Origin: JAPOXR01 sp965221815
GTDB taxonomy: Bacteria > Pseudomonadota > Alphaproteobacteria > Rhodobacterales > Rhodobacteraceae
Assembly: GCA_965221815.1 (NCBI GenBank)
Contig: OZ244915.1
Location: 2,232,001-2,296,000, forward strand
DNA: 64,000 nt
Reading direction: 5' to 3'
Shown: positions 17,382-27,217 of the stretch, one piece after another
Numbering within the stretch: position 1 is the stretch's first letter
Layout: every line of letters starts with the position of its first letter
Position numbers and translations under genes: made by a program
Notes under the pieces: model-generated
What the model was told of the DNA's origin: nothing
The model's input: the letters and a program-made list of their open reading frames with translations, nothing else
Databases searched by the model: none

Positions 17382-18037
17382 ATGACCTGCTTGACACGGA
17401 CACCCCCCCCCCCCATAAGCGACTGACTCTGCGGGCCGCCGCCTTGGTGGCCCTGACCCTCGCCCTGCCGGCCGCGGGGAATGCGCAGACGTATGGACAA
17501 TCAGCCTGCCCGGACGGCGTGATGGAGACAGGCGTCTTGTATCTCAGCGTGACTGATGTCAAAGTCAGCGGGGGACGTCTGGGCGGGACTTTTGGTGTCC
17601 AACTGGATAATCAGAAAACCCAGGCCACGCTTGGTGGGGGTCCGCTCACCATCACCCCCCATGATATCGAAGATTTGACAGCGGTCACCGGCGACTGGTC
17701 GGGCGATTTCAGTCATGCTGATATGGCTTTCATGGTCAGAGACGAAGACGGACCCGTCCATGGAGGGTTTTGGATAGAGGTGGGGACGGTCGGATGGCGG
17801 GGCGGGACTCGAGACCTTCAGATCAGCGCCGTGAATACATTTCATAACCTGAAACCCGCGACGAAACATGTGGCGCAGCTGATCGTCAGTCGGTTGAGGC
17901 ATGAGTCTGTCGGGCGCGGAAATCGGGTTGTGACGAATGAATTCGTGAGCGGCGTGGGCGCCCCGATCAGCGGGAACAAGCCCAAGCCTGTGCTGGCCCA
18001 ACTCTGCTTTGAAACGCCGGCCCTTCCCGGCAGTTAG
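17382..18037 (+). CDS. Phase-variable secreted protein (gene B), OFF by C12 tract
   Basis: AAGGAG precedes ATG at 17382, and the frame reads M-T-C-L-T-R-T before a C12 run. With 12 C it hits TGA soon after. With 10 or 13 C it continues as HKRLTLRAAALVALTLALPA, a good signal peptide ending GNAQ, and a mature region of about 180 residues of unknown family. The leader closely matches that of gene D at 37623 (KRLT, AAALVALTLA), while the mature parts differ. So the switch and signal peptide act as a shared module. It lies behind gene A, with a terminator 88 bp after its stop. As read, translation is off; miscalled tract length is the alternative. Confidence 0.72.
17403..17414. repeat. C12 tract in gene B
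   Basis: Twelve C bases lie seven codons after the start. Ten or thirteen would restore the frame into the signal peptide. Slippage here would switch the whole protein on and off. Confidence 0.82.
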
Positions 18038-18124
18038 CGGCCGCGATCGAGAGGGACTGGCCGGGCACCGTCGCATTCTGACCGCAGACAGATCAAACCC
18101 ACACACTATCCGATCCACACATGG

Positions 18125-18149
18125 GGGCGGCCATTGTGTCGCCCTTTTT
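18125..18149 (+). terminator. Intrinsic terminator after the secreted-protein pair
   Basis: GGGCG pairs with CGCCC across a 10-base loop and is followed directly by five T. It lies 88 bp downstream of the gene B stop. Confidence 0.65.
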
Positions 18150-18164
18150 GTCTTGCACAAGACA

Positions 18165-19490
18165 ATTCTCCAATCGTAACTGCTCCCCTCGTCTTGGAAG
18201 CGACTTGGTTGTCATGCAGGTCGATCATATGGGCGGCGTTGCCGGCCAGTGCGATCTGGATGGCGACGAGGGGGTTGTATTCAAGTGCGGTCATGGCGTT
18301 GAGATAGCTTGAGATCCGGCACCAGGCGGCAGCGTAGCGCTGGGTTCGGAAACCGCCGGACGGATTCCTCGTGCTTGACGAGGCGTTCTTGCAGGTTGTG
18401 GGCATCCGATTTCGCCATTGTGCCGCGCCGACCCTTTGGGCGCGGCGCGATGGCCCGACACGCGGTTGCGGTCAGGGCTTGGGTCGCGCTGGTGTTGGCC
18501 TTGTGACAGGCCGCGCGCCGCCGCGTCGTCATCCGTCGTGCCCAGCGGTCGCCGTTGGACTCGACGACACAGGCCCGTTCCCTGAGGCGGTGGGCACCAC
18601 ACAACTGATGCCGACACCGGGGGTGCGGGGGATGACACTGATCGCATCGACCGCCTGACGGGCCGGGCGGTTCAGAAGCGGCGCGATGGCCGCGTCCTCC
18701 CAGGGCTGCCGGGCCACATGCCGGCGTTGGATGAAGCCAAGACAGGTCGCCGCGGAGAGCCGGAGACCGGTGATCGCCGGCACCAGAGCCACGGCCCGGT
18801 TCAACGAGAGCATCTGGGCCATCAGCAGGTGGGTGACGAAGGCCTGCAGGCCAGACCCGTATTGCAGCGGGCCCGGGATTTCGGCCGTGACGCGGCGTTC
18901 GACGACCGCGAAGACGATCTCATGGAGGATCCGGCACTCACGGTCGATGGGATCGACAGCCGCGAGATCACCGCCGCAGACCGTACAGGCCACGACCGCG
19001 ACCGTTTCCACAACGGGGGTCTTGCGCAGGGTGGCGCTGGTTGGTCGCCCCTGGGCCTGGGTCGTCACCGGCAACGCGACCCGCCGCCAGTCCGCCAGCA
19101 TCGTGTCATAGAGCGCCGAAGGATGGCCCGAGATCATCACCGGACAGGGCAACCCCTTGAGCAGGTCAAGCAGAGCGCCATGATCAGCCGCGGGGGATCA
19201 TGGATCGCGCTGTCCACCTCACACAGACAATCCGTCCAACCCCCCACCCACCCCACAGTTTCCACCCGTGGTCAAACCCCGAATCGGTTCCGCGGGCACC
19301 ACGGAGGGTCCCGCACCGGACAGGCGAGACCTCATACGTAGAAACGTCACCGTGCCGAACAGGGTTGTCGCCTGACCCGGTGAGGCCGCCACCCGGCGCG
19401 GATCCTCCCGAAACAGACGGACCAGATCCTCCCTGAGGCCCGTGTCCTGCAATTGCGCAGCGGCCATCTGCAGGGTGCCCGCGATCCGCT
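18165..19490 (-). pseudogene. Decayed IS66-type transposase
   Basis: Fragments in more than one frame on the minus strand recall an IS66 transposase in order: a zinc-finger-like VACTVCGGDLAAVDPIDREC, then LQYGSGLQAFVTHLLMAQML, LNRPARQAVDAISV, NLQERLVKHEESV, and a C-terminal GGFRTQRYAAAWCRISSYLN. Frame changes and lost blocks break the gene, and the catalytic segment is not intact. It differs from the intact element at 3922-5541. I could not place its ends. It shows that this island has long been an insertion target. Confidence 0.6.
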
Positions 19491-19550
19491 GTCGCGCCTT
19501 TGTCTATAAAATCCCAATTTAGTATCTTTGCGTGTGACGGAAGTTCTTGC

Positions 19551-19572
19551 AGAATCCATCTTTCTGGATTCT
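19551..19572. repeat. Inverted repeat before the DUF4174-like gene
   Basis: AGAATCCA and TGGATTCT form perfect 8-bp arms around a six-base loop, about 35 bp upstream of the ATG at 19607. No T run follows. It could be an operator or an RNA hairpin in the leader. Confidence 0.5.
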
Positions 19573-19606
19573 AATGGGAGCCAGAAGATGCAGTGCTGAC
19601 ACAACA

Positions 19607-20059
19607 ATGTTCCATAGATTTTTCACAGCAATAATTGTTGCCGTCGGTGTGAACCTTGCGATCGCAGCTTCGGGAGGCGCGGGCGATGCCGAGTTAGAGA
19701 TTATTGACAGTTCATCGGCTTCCGATGTGGGTGTCGATTTGGACCGGTACCTGTGGACACATCGGCTGATCGCAGTCTTTTCTGATTCTCCAGAAAGTCC
19801 GCTCTTCCTGCAGCAGATGGAACTCCTCCGGGCTCTCCCGGAAGAACTGATAGAGCGCGATGTGATTGTATTGACAGACACCGATCCGACGATTCAGTCA
19901 TCGCTGCGCATGCAGCTTCGTCCACGTGGATTCACCATTGTCATTATTGGCAAGGACGGCGGGGTGAAACTGCGTAAACCTTTTCCTTGGTCGATACGGG
20001 AGATCAGCCGGGCAATTGACAAGATGCCATTGCGACAGTTGGAACTCCAATCCAAATAA
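19607..20059 (+). CDS. DUF4174-like exported protein
   Basis: About 150 residues: an N-terminal signal peptide (MFHRFFTAIIVAVGVNLAIA) and a thioredoxin-fold-like domain with WTHRLIAVFSDSPESPLF, VIVLTDTDPTIQS, and VIIGKDGGVKLRKPFPW near the C-terminus. The last block, 'IGKDGGVKLR', is characteristic of DUF4174 proteins, which are common in marine alphaproteobacteria and of unknown role. No Cys pair is visible, so thiol chemistry is unlikely. ATG at 19607 fits the signal peptide; 19547 is an in-frame alternative. It converges on pccA with only 11 bp between. Confidence 0.72.
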   Translation: MFHRFFTAIIVAVGVNLAIAASGGAGDAELEIIDSSSASDVGVDLDRYLWTHRLIAVFSDSPESPLFLQQMELLRALPEELIERDVIVLTDTDPTIQSSLRMQLRPRGFTIVIIGKDGGVKLRKPFPWSIREISRAIDKMPLRQLELQSK

Positions 20060-20070
20060 ATACGCGGTCG

Positions 20071-22080
20071 TCAGTCTGACGTTTCAAATTCCAGGATCAC
20101 ATCATCGACAGCGAGCGAGTCACCGGGTTGTACATGAACAGATTTCACAACTGCCTTGCGATCGGACTTGAGGACATTTTCCATTTTCATGGCTTCCATC
20201 ACGCATAAATTCTGCCCGCTCTCGACCTCGTCTCCTGGTACGACATCAATGGAAATCAGCAGGCCAGGCATCGGGCAGAGAAGCTTCGCCGAGATATCTG
20301 CCTTTTTCTCGGCAGGCATATATTGTGCCAACTCCGCCTCACGCGGTGAGCGTACGCGCACTGCCAGGTCTGCTCCACGGTAGCTCATCCGAAATCCACA
20401 CGTCATGGCACAGATTCGAACGATGCGGTGCTGCCCGTCAATTGACAGATATGCCAACCTCTTGCCAGGTTGCCAGTCGACATCCACCTGCCATTGCAGA
20501 CCATCCTCGAACCGAACAAAAGTTCGCGTACCCTCAGGAATGATGTGCAGTCGCCTCTGATATCCATCTATTTCGACAACCCACTCATCAGCAATCGGCA
20601 ATGGGTTCAATGACATCCTTCCCGAAATGTCGGCGTTACGGGTCAGGGAAAATTTATGCATGAGGCCAGCGGCAGCGGCAAACTGTCGGATTGTCACCTC
20701 AGGCAACTGGCGCGGACTCAATCCTTCAGGAAATTCATCTTCAACAAATGAGGTTGTTGCATCGCCCTGGATAAAGACGGGATGATCCAGAACGGTCGAT
20801 AGAAAAGGAATATTGCAGGAAATGCCCTCGATCTCGAACCTGTCGAGTGCGCCGCGCATGATCTCAATCGCGCCCGGGCGCGAATCGGCCCAGGAGCATA
20901 GCTTTGCGATCATCGGATCATAATGCACGCTGATTTCACCGCCTTCAACAACACCCGTATCATTACGAACAATTGCCGCCTCATCCTGCATTTCAGTCGG
21001 CGGGCGGTAGCGGACGAGACGGCCGGTCGACGGAAGAAACCCTCTTGCCGGATCCTCGGCGTAGATCCGTGACTCCATCGCCCATCCGTTAATCATGACA
21101 TCGGATTGCGACAATGCAAGCTTTTCACCCTGCGCAATGCGTATCATTTGCTCAACCAGATCCACATTGCTGATCAATTCCGTCACCGGATGCTCAACCT
21201 GCAGTCGCGTATTCATTTCCAGAAAATAGAAGTTCTTCTGCGCGTCAACGACGAATTCGACCGTGCCCGCGGAACAATAATCGACTGCTTTGGCGAGACG
21301 TACGGCCTGTTCGCCCATGGAAATCCGGGTCGCAGCATCGAGGAACGGTGAGGGCGCCTCTTCAATGACCTTCTGATTGCGGCGCTGAATTGAACATTCA
21401 CGCTCGTTCAGAAATATACAATTCCCATACTGGTCGGCGAGGATCTGGATTTCGATATGGCGAGGGCCGGTGATGTAACGTTCAAGAAAAATGCGGTCAT
21501 CGCCAAAGGCACCCGCAGCTTCATGCTTGGACGCCAGATATCCTGCACGTACGTCGTCATCGTTCCAGGCAACACGCATACCCTTGCCGCCGCCGCCTGC
21601 AGACGCTTTGATCATCACGGGATAACCGATGCTGCACGCGGCCTCGAGCGCTGCGTCGACGGAAGTGATCACTTCATGATTTCCAGGAATCGTTGAGACA
21701 CCGGCAGAGGCGGCAATGAGTTTCGATTGAATCTTGTCGCCCATCGCTTCAATGGCCCCCGCAGGCGGGCCGATAAACACGACTTTTTCTTCCCCGAGCG
21801 CCAAAGCAAAATCCTTGTTCTCTGACAGGAACCCATATCCTGGATGAACAGCCTCAGCTTTTGTCTGACGCACCGCTTCAAGAATCCTGGGAATCGACAG
21901 ATACGAGTCAAGGGCCGGGGGCGGACCGATGCAAACGGCATCGTCTGCCAGTGAGACATGCAGGGAATGACGATCGGATTCAGAAAATACAGCGACAGTT
22001 TCTATTCCCATTCGCTTTGCTGTCTTCATGACACGACAGGCAATTTCGCCACGATTGGCAATGAGAATTCTTTTGAACAT
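20071..22080 (-). CDS. pccA: Propionyl-CoA carboxylase, biotin-carrying alpha subunit
   Basis: The 669-residue protein contains the biotin carboxylase domain (MFKRILIANRGEIACRV at the start, the ATP-grasp GGGGKGMRVAWNDDDV near residue 165, and EMNTRLQVEHPVTE near 290). A linker follows, then a C-terminal biotin carrier domain with the biotinylated lysine in MEAMKMEN near residue 635. It carboxylates biotin with ATP and bicarbonate and pairs with PccB to form methylmalonyl-CoA. Here pccB lies 1.3 kb away on the same strand, with a GST gene on the other strand between them, so they are not a tight operon. 3-Methylcrotonyl-CoA carboxylase is the main alternative; context favours propionyl-CoA. 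Confidence 0.92.
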   Translation of the reverse strand: MFKRILIANRGEIACRVMKTAKRMGIETVAVFSESDRHSLHVSLADDAVCIGPPPALDSYLSIPRILEAVRQTKAEAVHPGYGFLSENKDFALALGEEKVVFIGPPAGAIEAMGDKIQSKLIAASAGVSTIPGNHEVITSVDAALEAACSIGYPVMIKASAGGGGKGMRVAWNDDDVRAGYLASKHEAAGAFGDDRIFLERYITGPRHIEIQILADQYGNCIFLNERECSIQRRNQKVIEEAPSPFLDAATRISMGEQAVRLAKAVDYCSAGTVEFVVDAQKNFYFLEMNTRLQVEHPVTELISNVDLVEQMIRIAQGEKLALSQSDVMINGWAMESRIYAEDPARGFLPSTGRLVRYRPPTEMQDEAAIVRNDTGVVEGGEISVHYDPMIAKLCSWADSRPGAIEIMRGALDRFEIEGISCNIPFLSTVLDHPVFIQGDATTSFVEDEFPEGLSPRQLPEVTIRQFAAAAGLMHKFSLTRNADISGRMSLNPLPIADEWVVEIDGYQRRLHIIPEGTRTFVRFEDGLQWQVDVDWQPGKRLAYLSIDGQHRIVRICAMTCGFRMSYRGADLAVRVRSPREAELAQYMPAEKKADISAKLLCPMPGLLISIDVVPGDEVESGQNLCVMEAMKMENVLKSDRKAVVKSVHVQPGDSLAVDDVILEFETSD

Positions 22081-22337
22081 CAATCTGTGCCGCTTGTTAC
22101 ACCAACAAAATATTGGATTTCATTCAAATTTATTGCTGATTGTAAAGACAATTCTTCTGCTGTGTTTCGCCACACCCGTCATTCGAGGAACAGGTGGTAT
22201 CCGGAAGGTGCGACAGACCCATTCCAGTCGGGGCACGCGCCAGGACATCCGTGTGATTGACTTCTGATACCCAGATTGATCCGACCGGAACTCCTTGATA
22301 GACGATTGACGACCACACATTGAAAAAAGGAAGCGTC

Positions 22338-22967
22338 ATGTCCGCGCACATCACCTTCTATACGAACCCCATGTCTCGTGGGCAGATCGTACGCTGGGCA
22401 CTGGAGGAATCGGGCACAGACTACGAGACTGTTGTCGTGGAATATGGTGAAGACATGAAGGGACCGGAATATCTCGCCATCAATCCGATGGGGAAAGTTC
22501 CGGCCATTCGTCACGGCAAAGCGGTCGTCACGGAATGCGCCGCGATATGCGCTTATCTCGCCGAAGCCTTTCCTCAAGCCGGACTGCTCCCGAACGCTGA
22601 AGAGCGCGCTGCTTATTTTCGTTGGATGTTTTTTGCCGCAGGACCGCTTGAACAGGCCGTGACCGCCAATTCACTGGAAATAGACATACCCGTGGACAAA
22701 GCCCCGATGCTCGGTTTCGGCACCTATGCGGATGCAGTTGGCGTTCTCGAGGGTCATTTCAATGACAATGATTATGTCTGCGGTGAAAGATTTACCATGG
22801 CTGACGTTTATGTGGGTAGCCATGTCGAATGGGGGACTTCCTTCGGGTCGCTGCCGGAGCGACCCTCGTTCAAGGCTTATATCGAACGCATCATGGTCCG
22901 CGAGGCGCATAAGCGAGCGCGAGCAATTGATCAAGAACTGATCGCCGAACGGGAAACAGAATCGTAA
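22338..22967 (+). CDS. Glutathione S-transferase family protein
   Basis: The 209-residue protein starts with the thioredoxin-like N-terminal domain: ITFYTNPMSRGQIVRWALEE includes the catalytic-region serine, and the cis-proline NPMGKVPAIRHG near residue 55 and ECAAICAYLAE near 70 bind glutathione. A helical C-terminal domain follows, with FTMADVYVGSHVEW near residue 155. It is an active-looking cytosolic GST; its substrate cannot be told. It lies between pccA and pccB on the opposite strand. ATG at 22338 follows an AAGG(A) ribosome site. Confidence 0.9.
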   Translation: MSAHITFYTNPMSRGQIVRWALEESGTDYETVVVEYGEDMKGPEYLAINPMGKVPAIRHGKAVVTECAAICAYLAEAFPQAGLLPNAEERAAYFRWMFFAAGPLEQAVTANSLEIDIPVDKAPMLGFGTYADAVGVLEGHFNDNDYVCGERFTMADVYVGSHVEWGTSFGSLPERPSFKAYIERIMVREAHKRARAIDQELIAERETES

Positions 22968-23337
22968 GTCACGCCGGTGCTCTCCCAATCAGGATTCACG
23001 AGGACAATTCATCTGTCTTCAAGACTCTGTGGGAGACTTGCCATTCATGGCCCAGTCTCCGGGATCACTGTTGATGATTTCGTCCCTACAGGGCCGTTCC
23101 GTATTCCCGGGCCGGCAGGCGACATGTCAGATCAATTGACGAACTGATCTGGAATTCCCGATGCATCACCAATCAGACCGGTCATGGGATTGTTAGTCAT
23201 CCAGACAGAGTCGTCTGCTGATCCATACGCTCGACTGAAATTGTCTGTCGCATCGCAGCACCCAGCCCATAGCGTGCAAGTTCATGACCATTCGGAACTG
23301 GCCAATTTCTGATGATCTGGTGCCCGGAGGTTTTATC
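22968..23337. other. Intergenic region between GST and pccB
   Basis: No convincing gene. An inverted repeat (GGAGACT near 23033 and AGTCTCC near 23054) could fold as a hairpin between these convergent genes, but has no T run. Nothing else stands out. Confidence 0.4.
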
Positions 23338-24870
23338 TCAGAGTGGAATATTGTCGTGTTTTTTCGCCGGATTGGAGAGTTTCTTGTTTCGCAATGCGGC
23401 AAAGGCGCGGCAAACTCGCCGGCGGGTTGAGCGTGGGAAAATGACCTCATCAATAAATCCACGCTCGGCCGCGATGAAGGGATTGCTGAATCGCTCCTCA
23501 TATTCTGCAGTCCGGGTCGCTGTCTGCGCCGCGTCGCCCGAGTCTGAACGATAGAGAATCTCGACCGCTCCTTTCGCTCCCATGACCGCAATCTGTGCAC
23601 TGGGCCAAGCATAGTTGATATCGCCACGTAAATGTTTGGAAGCCATCACGACATAAGCCCCGCCATAGGCTTTACGCGTGATCACAGTCACCTTGGGAAC
23701 CGTGGCTTCACCATAAGCAAAGAGCAGTTTGGCCCCATGCTTGATGATACCGCTATGCTCCTGCGCTGTTCCGGGCAGAAATCCCGGAACATCCACAAGA
23801 GTCAGGATTGGGATTTCAAAGGCATCGCAAAACCGGACAAAGCGCGCCGCTTTACGCGAACTGTCAATATCCAGACAACCAGCAAGAACCATGGGTTGGT
23901 TGCCCACCACGCCGACAGTTGATCCCTCCAGTCGAATAAAGGCTGTAATGATGTTGCCGGCAAAATCAGGCTGAAGTTCGAAAACATCGCCCTCGTCTGC
24001 AATCTTCGCAATGGCCTCCCTGATGTCGTAGGGAAGATTCGGGTTGTCCGGCACCAGCGTGTCCAGCGAAGGCTCAATACGATCAGGATCGTCAAAGCTG
24101 CGGCGAACGGGTGGTTTCTCACGGTTGCTGAGCGGTAGAAAATCCACCAGCCGCCGCACTTCAGACAAGGCCGCGATATCATTGTCAAAGGCCATGTCGG
24201 CTACAGATGATGTTGTCGTATGGGTTCCGGCACCGCCCAAGTCTTCCGCCGAAATGACCTCATTGGTAACGGTCTTGACGACATCAGGACCGGTGACAAA
24301 CATGTAAGACGAATGGCGCACCATGAAGATAAAATCGGTCATCGCGGGTGAATAAACAGCCCCACCGGCGCACGGTCCCATGATGACGCTGATCTGCGGT
24401 ACGGCACCCGAAGCGAGAATATTCCGCTGAAACACCTCGGCATAACCTGCAAGTGATGCGACACCCTCCTGAATCCGTGCCCCGCCCGAGTCATTCAATC
24501 CGATAATGGGGGCCCCGTTCTGCACTGCCATATCCATGATTTTGCATATTTTTTCTGCGTGTGTTTCCGAAAGCGAACCGCCAGCAACGGTAAAGTCCTG
24601 GCTGAAAACATAGACCTGGCGATCATTGATCGTTCCCCAGCCGGTCACGACACCATCTCCCGGGTAACGATTGTCCTGCATGCCAAAATCCGTGCAGCGG
24701 TGTGAAACGAACATATCGAATTCTTCGAACGATCCCGCATCAAGCAGCAATTCGACCCGTTCTCTCGCAGTCAGTTTCCCCTTGTCATGCTGGCTGTCAA
24801 TGCGCTTTTGTCCGCCACCGAGACGGGCAGCAGCACGGCGTTTCTCAAACTCTTCGGCAACCGTCAACAT
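23338..24870 (-). CDS. pccB: Propionyl-CoA carboxylase beta subunit (carboxyltransferase)
   Basis: The 510-residue length is typical. Both crotonase-like halves of a carboxyltransferase are present: GLNDSGGARIQEGVASLAGY (N-terminal oxyanion region, near residue 120), SVIMGPCAGGAVYSPAMTDF near 160, and the C-terminal VDVPGFLPGTAQEHSGIIKH near 365 and YGGAYVVMASKHLRGD near 410. It transfers carboxyl from biotin to propionyl-CoA. ATG at 24870 is chosen because it gives the family start (LTVAEEFEKRRAAARLGGGQ); GTG at 24882 is possible. It partners PccA at 20071-22080. Confidence 0.93.
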   Translation of the reverse strand: MLTVAEEFEKRRAAARLGGGQKRIDSQHDKGKLTARERVELLLDAGSFEEFDMFVSHRCTDFGMQDNRYPGDGVVTGWGTINDRQVYVFSQDFTVAGGSLSETHAEKICKIMDMAVQNGAPIIGLNDSGGARIQEGVASLAGYAEVFQRNILASGAVPQISVIMGPCAGGAVYSPAMTDFIFMVRHSSYMFVTGPDVVKTVTNEVISAEDLGGAGTHTTTSSVADMAFDNDIAALSEVRRLVDFLPLSNREKPPVRRSFDDPDRIEPSLDTLVPDNPNLPYDIREAIAKIADEGDVFELQPDFAGNIITAFIRLEGSTVGVVGNQPMVLAGCLDIDSSRKAARFVRFCDAFEIPILTLVDVPGFLPGTAQEHSGIIKHGAKLLFAYGEATVPKVTVITRKAYGGAYVVMASKHLRGDINYAWPSAQIAVMGAKGAVEILYRSDSGDAAQTATRTAEYEERFSNPFIAAERGFIDEVIFPRSTRRRVCRAFAALRNKKLSNPAKKHDNIPL

Positions 24871-25049
24871 AGCCCCGTACACCTATTTCTCACAGACTGT
24901 TGCAGGCACCATTAGCTTCAGTGACGATATTTCGCAAAACCTGCTCTTCATGGACATCGCGATGATCGATAGCTAATGTCATGTGATGAACCGTCCGGCG
25001 ATTGCGTCTCTTACCACGCCTGCGCGGTAGACAAGCCCAAAGTGAAATC

Positions 25050-26276
25050 ATGAACCACTTGCCCGCCCCGCGGATTTTTGATCGCACGACTCCGCCACAT
25101 ATGACCACGCTGATCATGCTCTCGAGCATTGGTGCCCTGTCAATGACATTATTTCTGCCGTCGCTCCCCAACATGACGGAATATTTTGGCACCGATTACG
25201 CAATCATGCAGCTATCGGTTGCTGCCTACCTGTTCATGAACGGCACTCTCCACATCGTGATTGGCCCGCTTGCTGATCGTTTCGGTCGAAGACCCATCAC
25301 CCTGACCGCTTGCCTGTTGTTTCTGCTCGCCACGCTGGGCTGTATCCTGTCACCAAACGTCGAGATCTTTCTTGCTTTCCGCATGGTGCAGGCGGTGATT
25401 GTCACCGGCCTCGTGCTGTCACGCGCGATCGTACGCGATATGGTTCCGCAAGACCACGCCGCTTCCATGATTGGATACGTGACCATGGGGATGGCCATGG
25501 TCCCGATGATCGCACCGATGATTGGCGGGTTTCTGGATGAACTCTTCGGCTGGCAAGCGAGTTTTGCGTTGCTGCTTGTTTCCGGAACCATCATCCTGTT
25601 CTTTGTCTGGTTCGATCAGGGCGAAACTGCAATCAACAGGGCGTCGAGTTTTCGCCAACAATTCCGCGAATATCCTGAACTTTTTCGTTCACGGCGATTC
25701 TGGGGCTATACCGCCATCGCCGGATTTGCTGCCGGAAACTTCTTTGCCTTTCTGGGGGGAGTCCCATTCATCGGCAGCGAAATTTATCAATTGTCCCCCT
25801 CTACGCTGGGAATTTACTTCGGCTTGACCGCTTTTGGCTACGTGCTTGGTAATTTTGTCTCAGGCCGATGGTCATTCAGGCTTGGAACGACCAGGATGCT
25901 CCTTATCGGTGCTCTGGTTATGGTCATCTGCCCCATTGGCGCCGCCAGCTCCCAGTTCCTTGAGATTGAACATCCGTTTGGTTTCTTTGTGTTCTTCGTC
26001 TTTATGGGTATTGCCAACGGCATCGTGATGCCGAATGCAACCGCCGGCATGCTCTCAGTGAGGCCACATCTTGCTGGCACCGCATCTGGTGTGGGCGGTG
26101 CCATGTCAATTGTGGCCGGATCTGGCGTTTCTGCCCTCGCCGGTATCCTCCTCTCTGCCCATCATTCGCCCATGCCGCTGATCATGATCGTGAGTGTCTG
26201 CGTCATGCTCTGCCTGCTCTCGACGTTCTATGTATTGCGCATTGAGCAGCAGACAAGCTGGAAAAACATGGATTAA
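25050..26276 (+). CDS. MFS drug-resistance transporter, Bcr/CflA type
   Basis: The 408-residue protein has about 12 membrane helices. The MFS motif A is GPLADRFGRRPITL near residue 75, and SRAIVRDMVPQDHAASMIGY near 125 is characteristic of the Bcr/CflA subfamily (the DxxP-like segment), with VPMIAPMIGGFLDE following. Such proteins export drugs or metabolites with proton antiport across the inner membrane. ATG at 25050 gives a normal N-terminus; the frame is open from 25002. It converges on the EamA gene with a 1-bp gap. Confidence 0.88.
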   Translation: MNHLPAPRIFDRTTPPHMTTLIMLSSIGALSMTLFLPSLPNMTEYFGTDYAIMQLSVAAYLFMNGTLHIVIGPLADRFGRRPITLTACLLFLLATLGCILSPNVEIFLAFRMVQAVIVTGLVLSRAIVRDMVPQDHAASMIGYVTMGMAMVPMIAPMIGGFLDELFGWQASFALLLVSGTIILFFVWFDQGETAINRASSFRQQFREYPELFRSRRFWGYTAIAGFAAGNFFAFLGGVPFIGSEIYQLSPSTLGIYFGLTAFGYVLGNFVSGRWSFRLGTTRMLLIGALVMVICPIGAASSQFLEIEHPFGFFVFFVFMGIANGIVMPNATAGMLSVRPHLAGTASGVGGAMSIVAGSGVSALAGILLSAHHSPMPLIMIVSVCVMLCLLSTFYVLRIEQQTSWKNMD

Positions 26277-26277
26277 G

Positions 26278-27183
26278 TCAGCCTGTGTCGCTCTTTCGCC
26301 AATCTTCCTGCACTTCCCGCCAGGCAATGAAGGACACGCTGCCGACAATCACGCCACCACCTGTGACAACCCAGATATCGGTTGGCTCACTGAAGAGAAT
26401 AACGCCGAGAATTGACGACCATACCAGTTGCAGGAACAACACCGGTTGGGTGACCGAGATGGGTGCACAACGAAATGCCAAGGTCATGGTATAATGACCC
26501 GCAGTGGCAAACAAGGATACAAAAAACAGCCAAAGAAGCTGGGTTGTCGAAGGCGGCACCCAAACCGCAAGTGCAAAGGGCAGCATGATAACCGTCACTG
26601 AAACCGACAGAATGCCGACAATAACCGCTGCATTCATTGTGTCCGAGAGGCGTTTCGCTGTCAGAAAGGAAACCGAAAAAAACAGTGCAGCCAGCAACAT
26701 GGCAAGGTGACCGTCGGACAATTCCCTAAAGCCCGGACGCAGAATGATCACGGCACCAACCAGTGCCACGAGCACCGCAAGAATCCGCCGATATGCCAAT
26801 TTCTCACCGAGAAAGAGAGCCGCACCGACAGTCACGCCGATTGGGGCCAGATAATTCATGCTCGTCACTTCGGCGATGGTAATACGGGTGACTGCGAAAA
26901 ACCAGCATATCACCGCGCCTGCATGCGCGACACTGCGCCAGGTGAACAGGATCAACATCTGCCGACTCATCGAAACCCGGAATATCGGGCGCAGCATGGG
27001 GAGGACAAATACCAGCCCCAGGAGATAACGCAGGAAGGCAGCCTGCTGCGGCGGAATCGCTGGTCCGATATGTTTGACAATGGCGGTCACAGCTACAAAA
27101 TTCAACCCGGCTATGACCATCCAGGCGATGCCAATGGCTGGCTGGTCAGAATGCTGTTTCCGGATTGATTGCTGAGGATGCAA
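26278..27183 (-). CDS. EamA/DMT-family transporter
   Basis: The 301-residue protein has ten predicted membrane helices in two EamA repeats, for example LGLVFVLPMLRPIF and SMNYLAPIGVTVGAALFLGE in the first and TQPVLFLQLVWSSILGVILF in the second. The SxNYLxP and LxxVWSxxLGxxxFxE patterns are those of the drug/metabolite exporter superfamily. The substrate is unknown. Upstream on the same strand lies yebC, 35 bp away, so they may be co-transcribed. Confidence 0.87.
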   Translation of the reverse strand: MHPQQSIRKQHSDQPAIGIAWMVIAGLNFVAVTAIVKHIGPAIPPQQAAFLRYLLGLVFVLPMLRPIFRVSMSRQMLILFTWRSVAHAGAVICWFFAVTRITIAEVTSMNYLAPIGVTVGAALFLGEKLAYRRILAVLVALVGAVIILRPGFRELSDGHLAMLLAALFFSVSFLTAKRLSDTMNAAVIVGILSVSVTVIMLPFALAVWVPPSTTQLLWLFFVSLFATAGHYTMTLAFRCAPISVTQPVLFLQLVWSSILGVILFSEPTDIWVVTGGGVIVGSVSFIAWREVQEDWRKSDTG

Positions 27184-27217
27184 GATCAGTTGACAACCCC
27201 GATCACTGTCCTTCGCA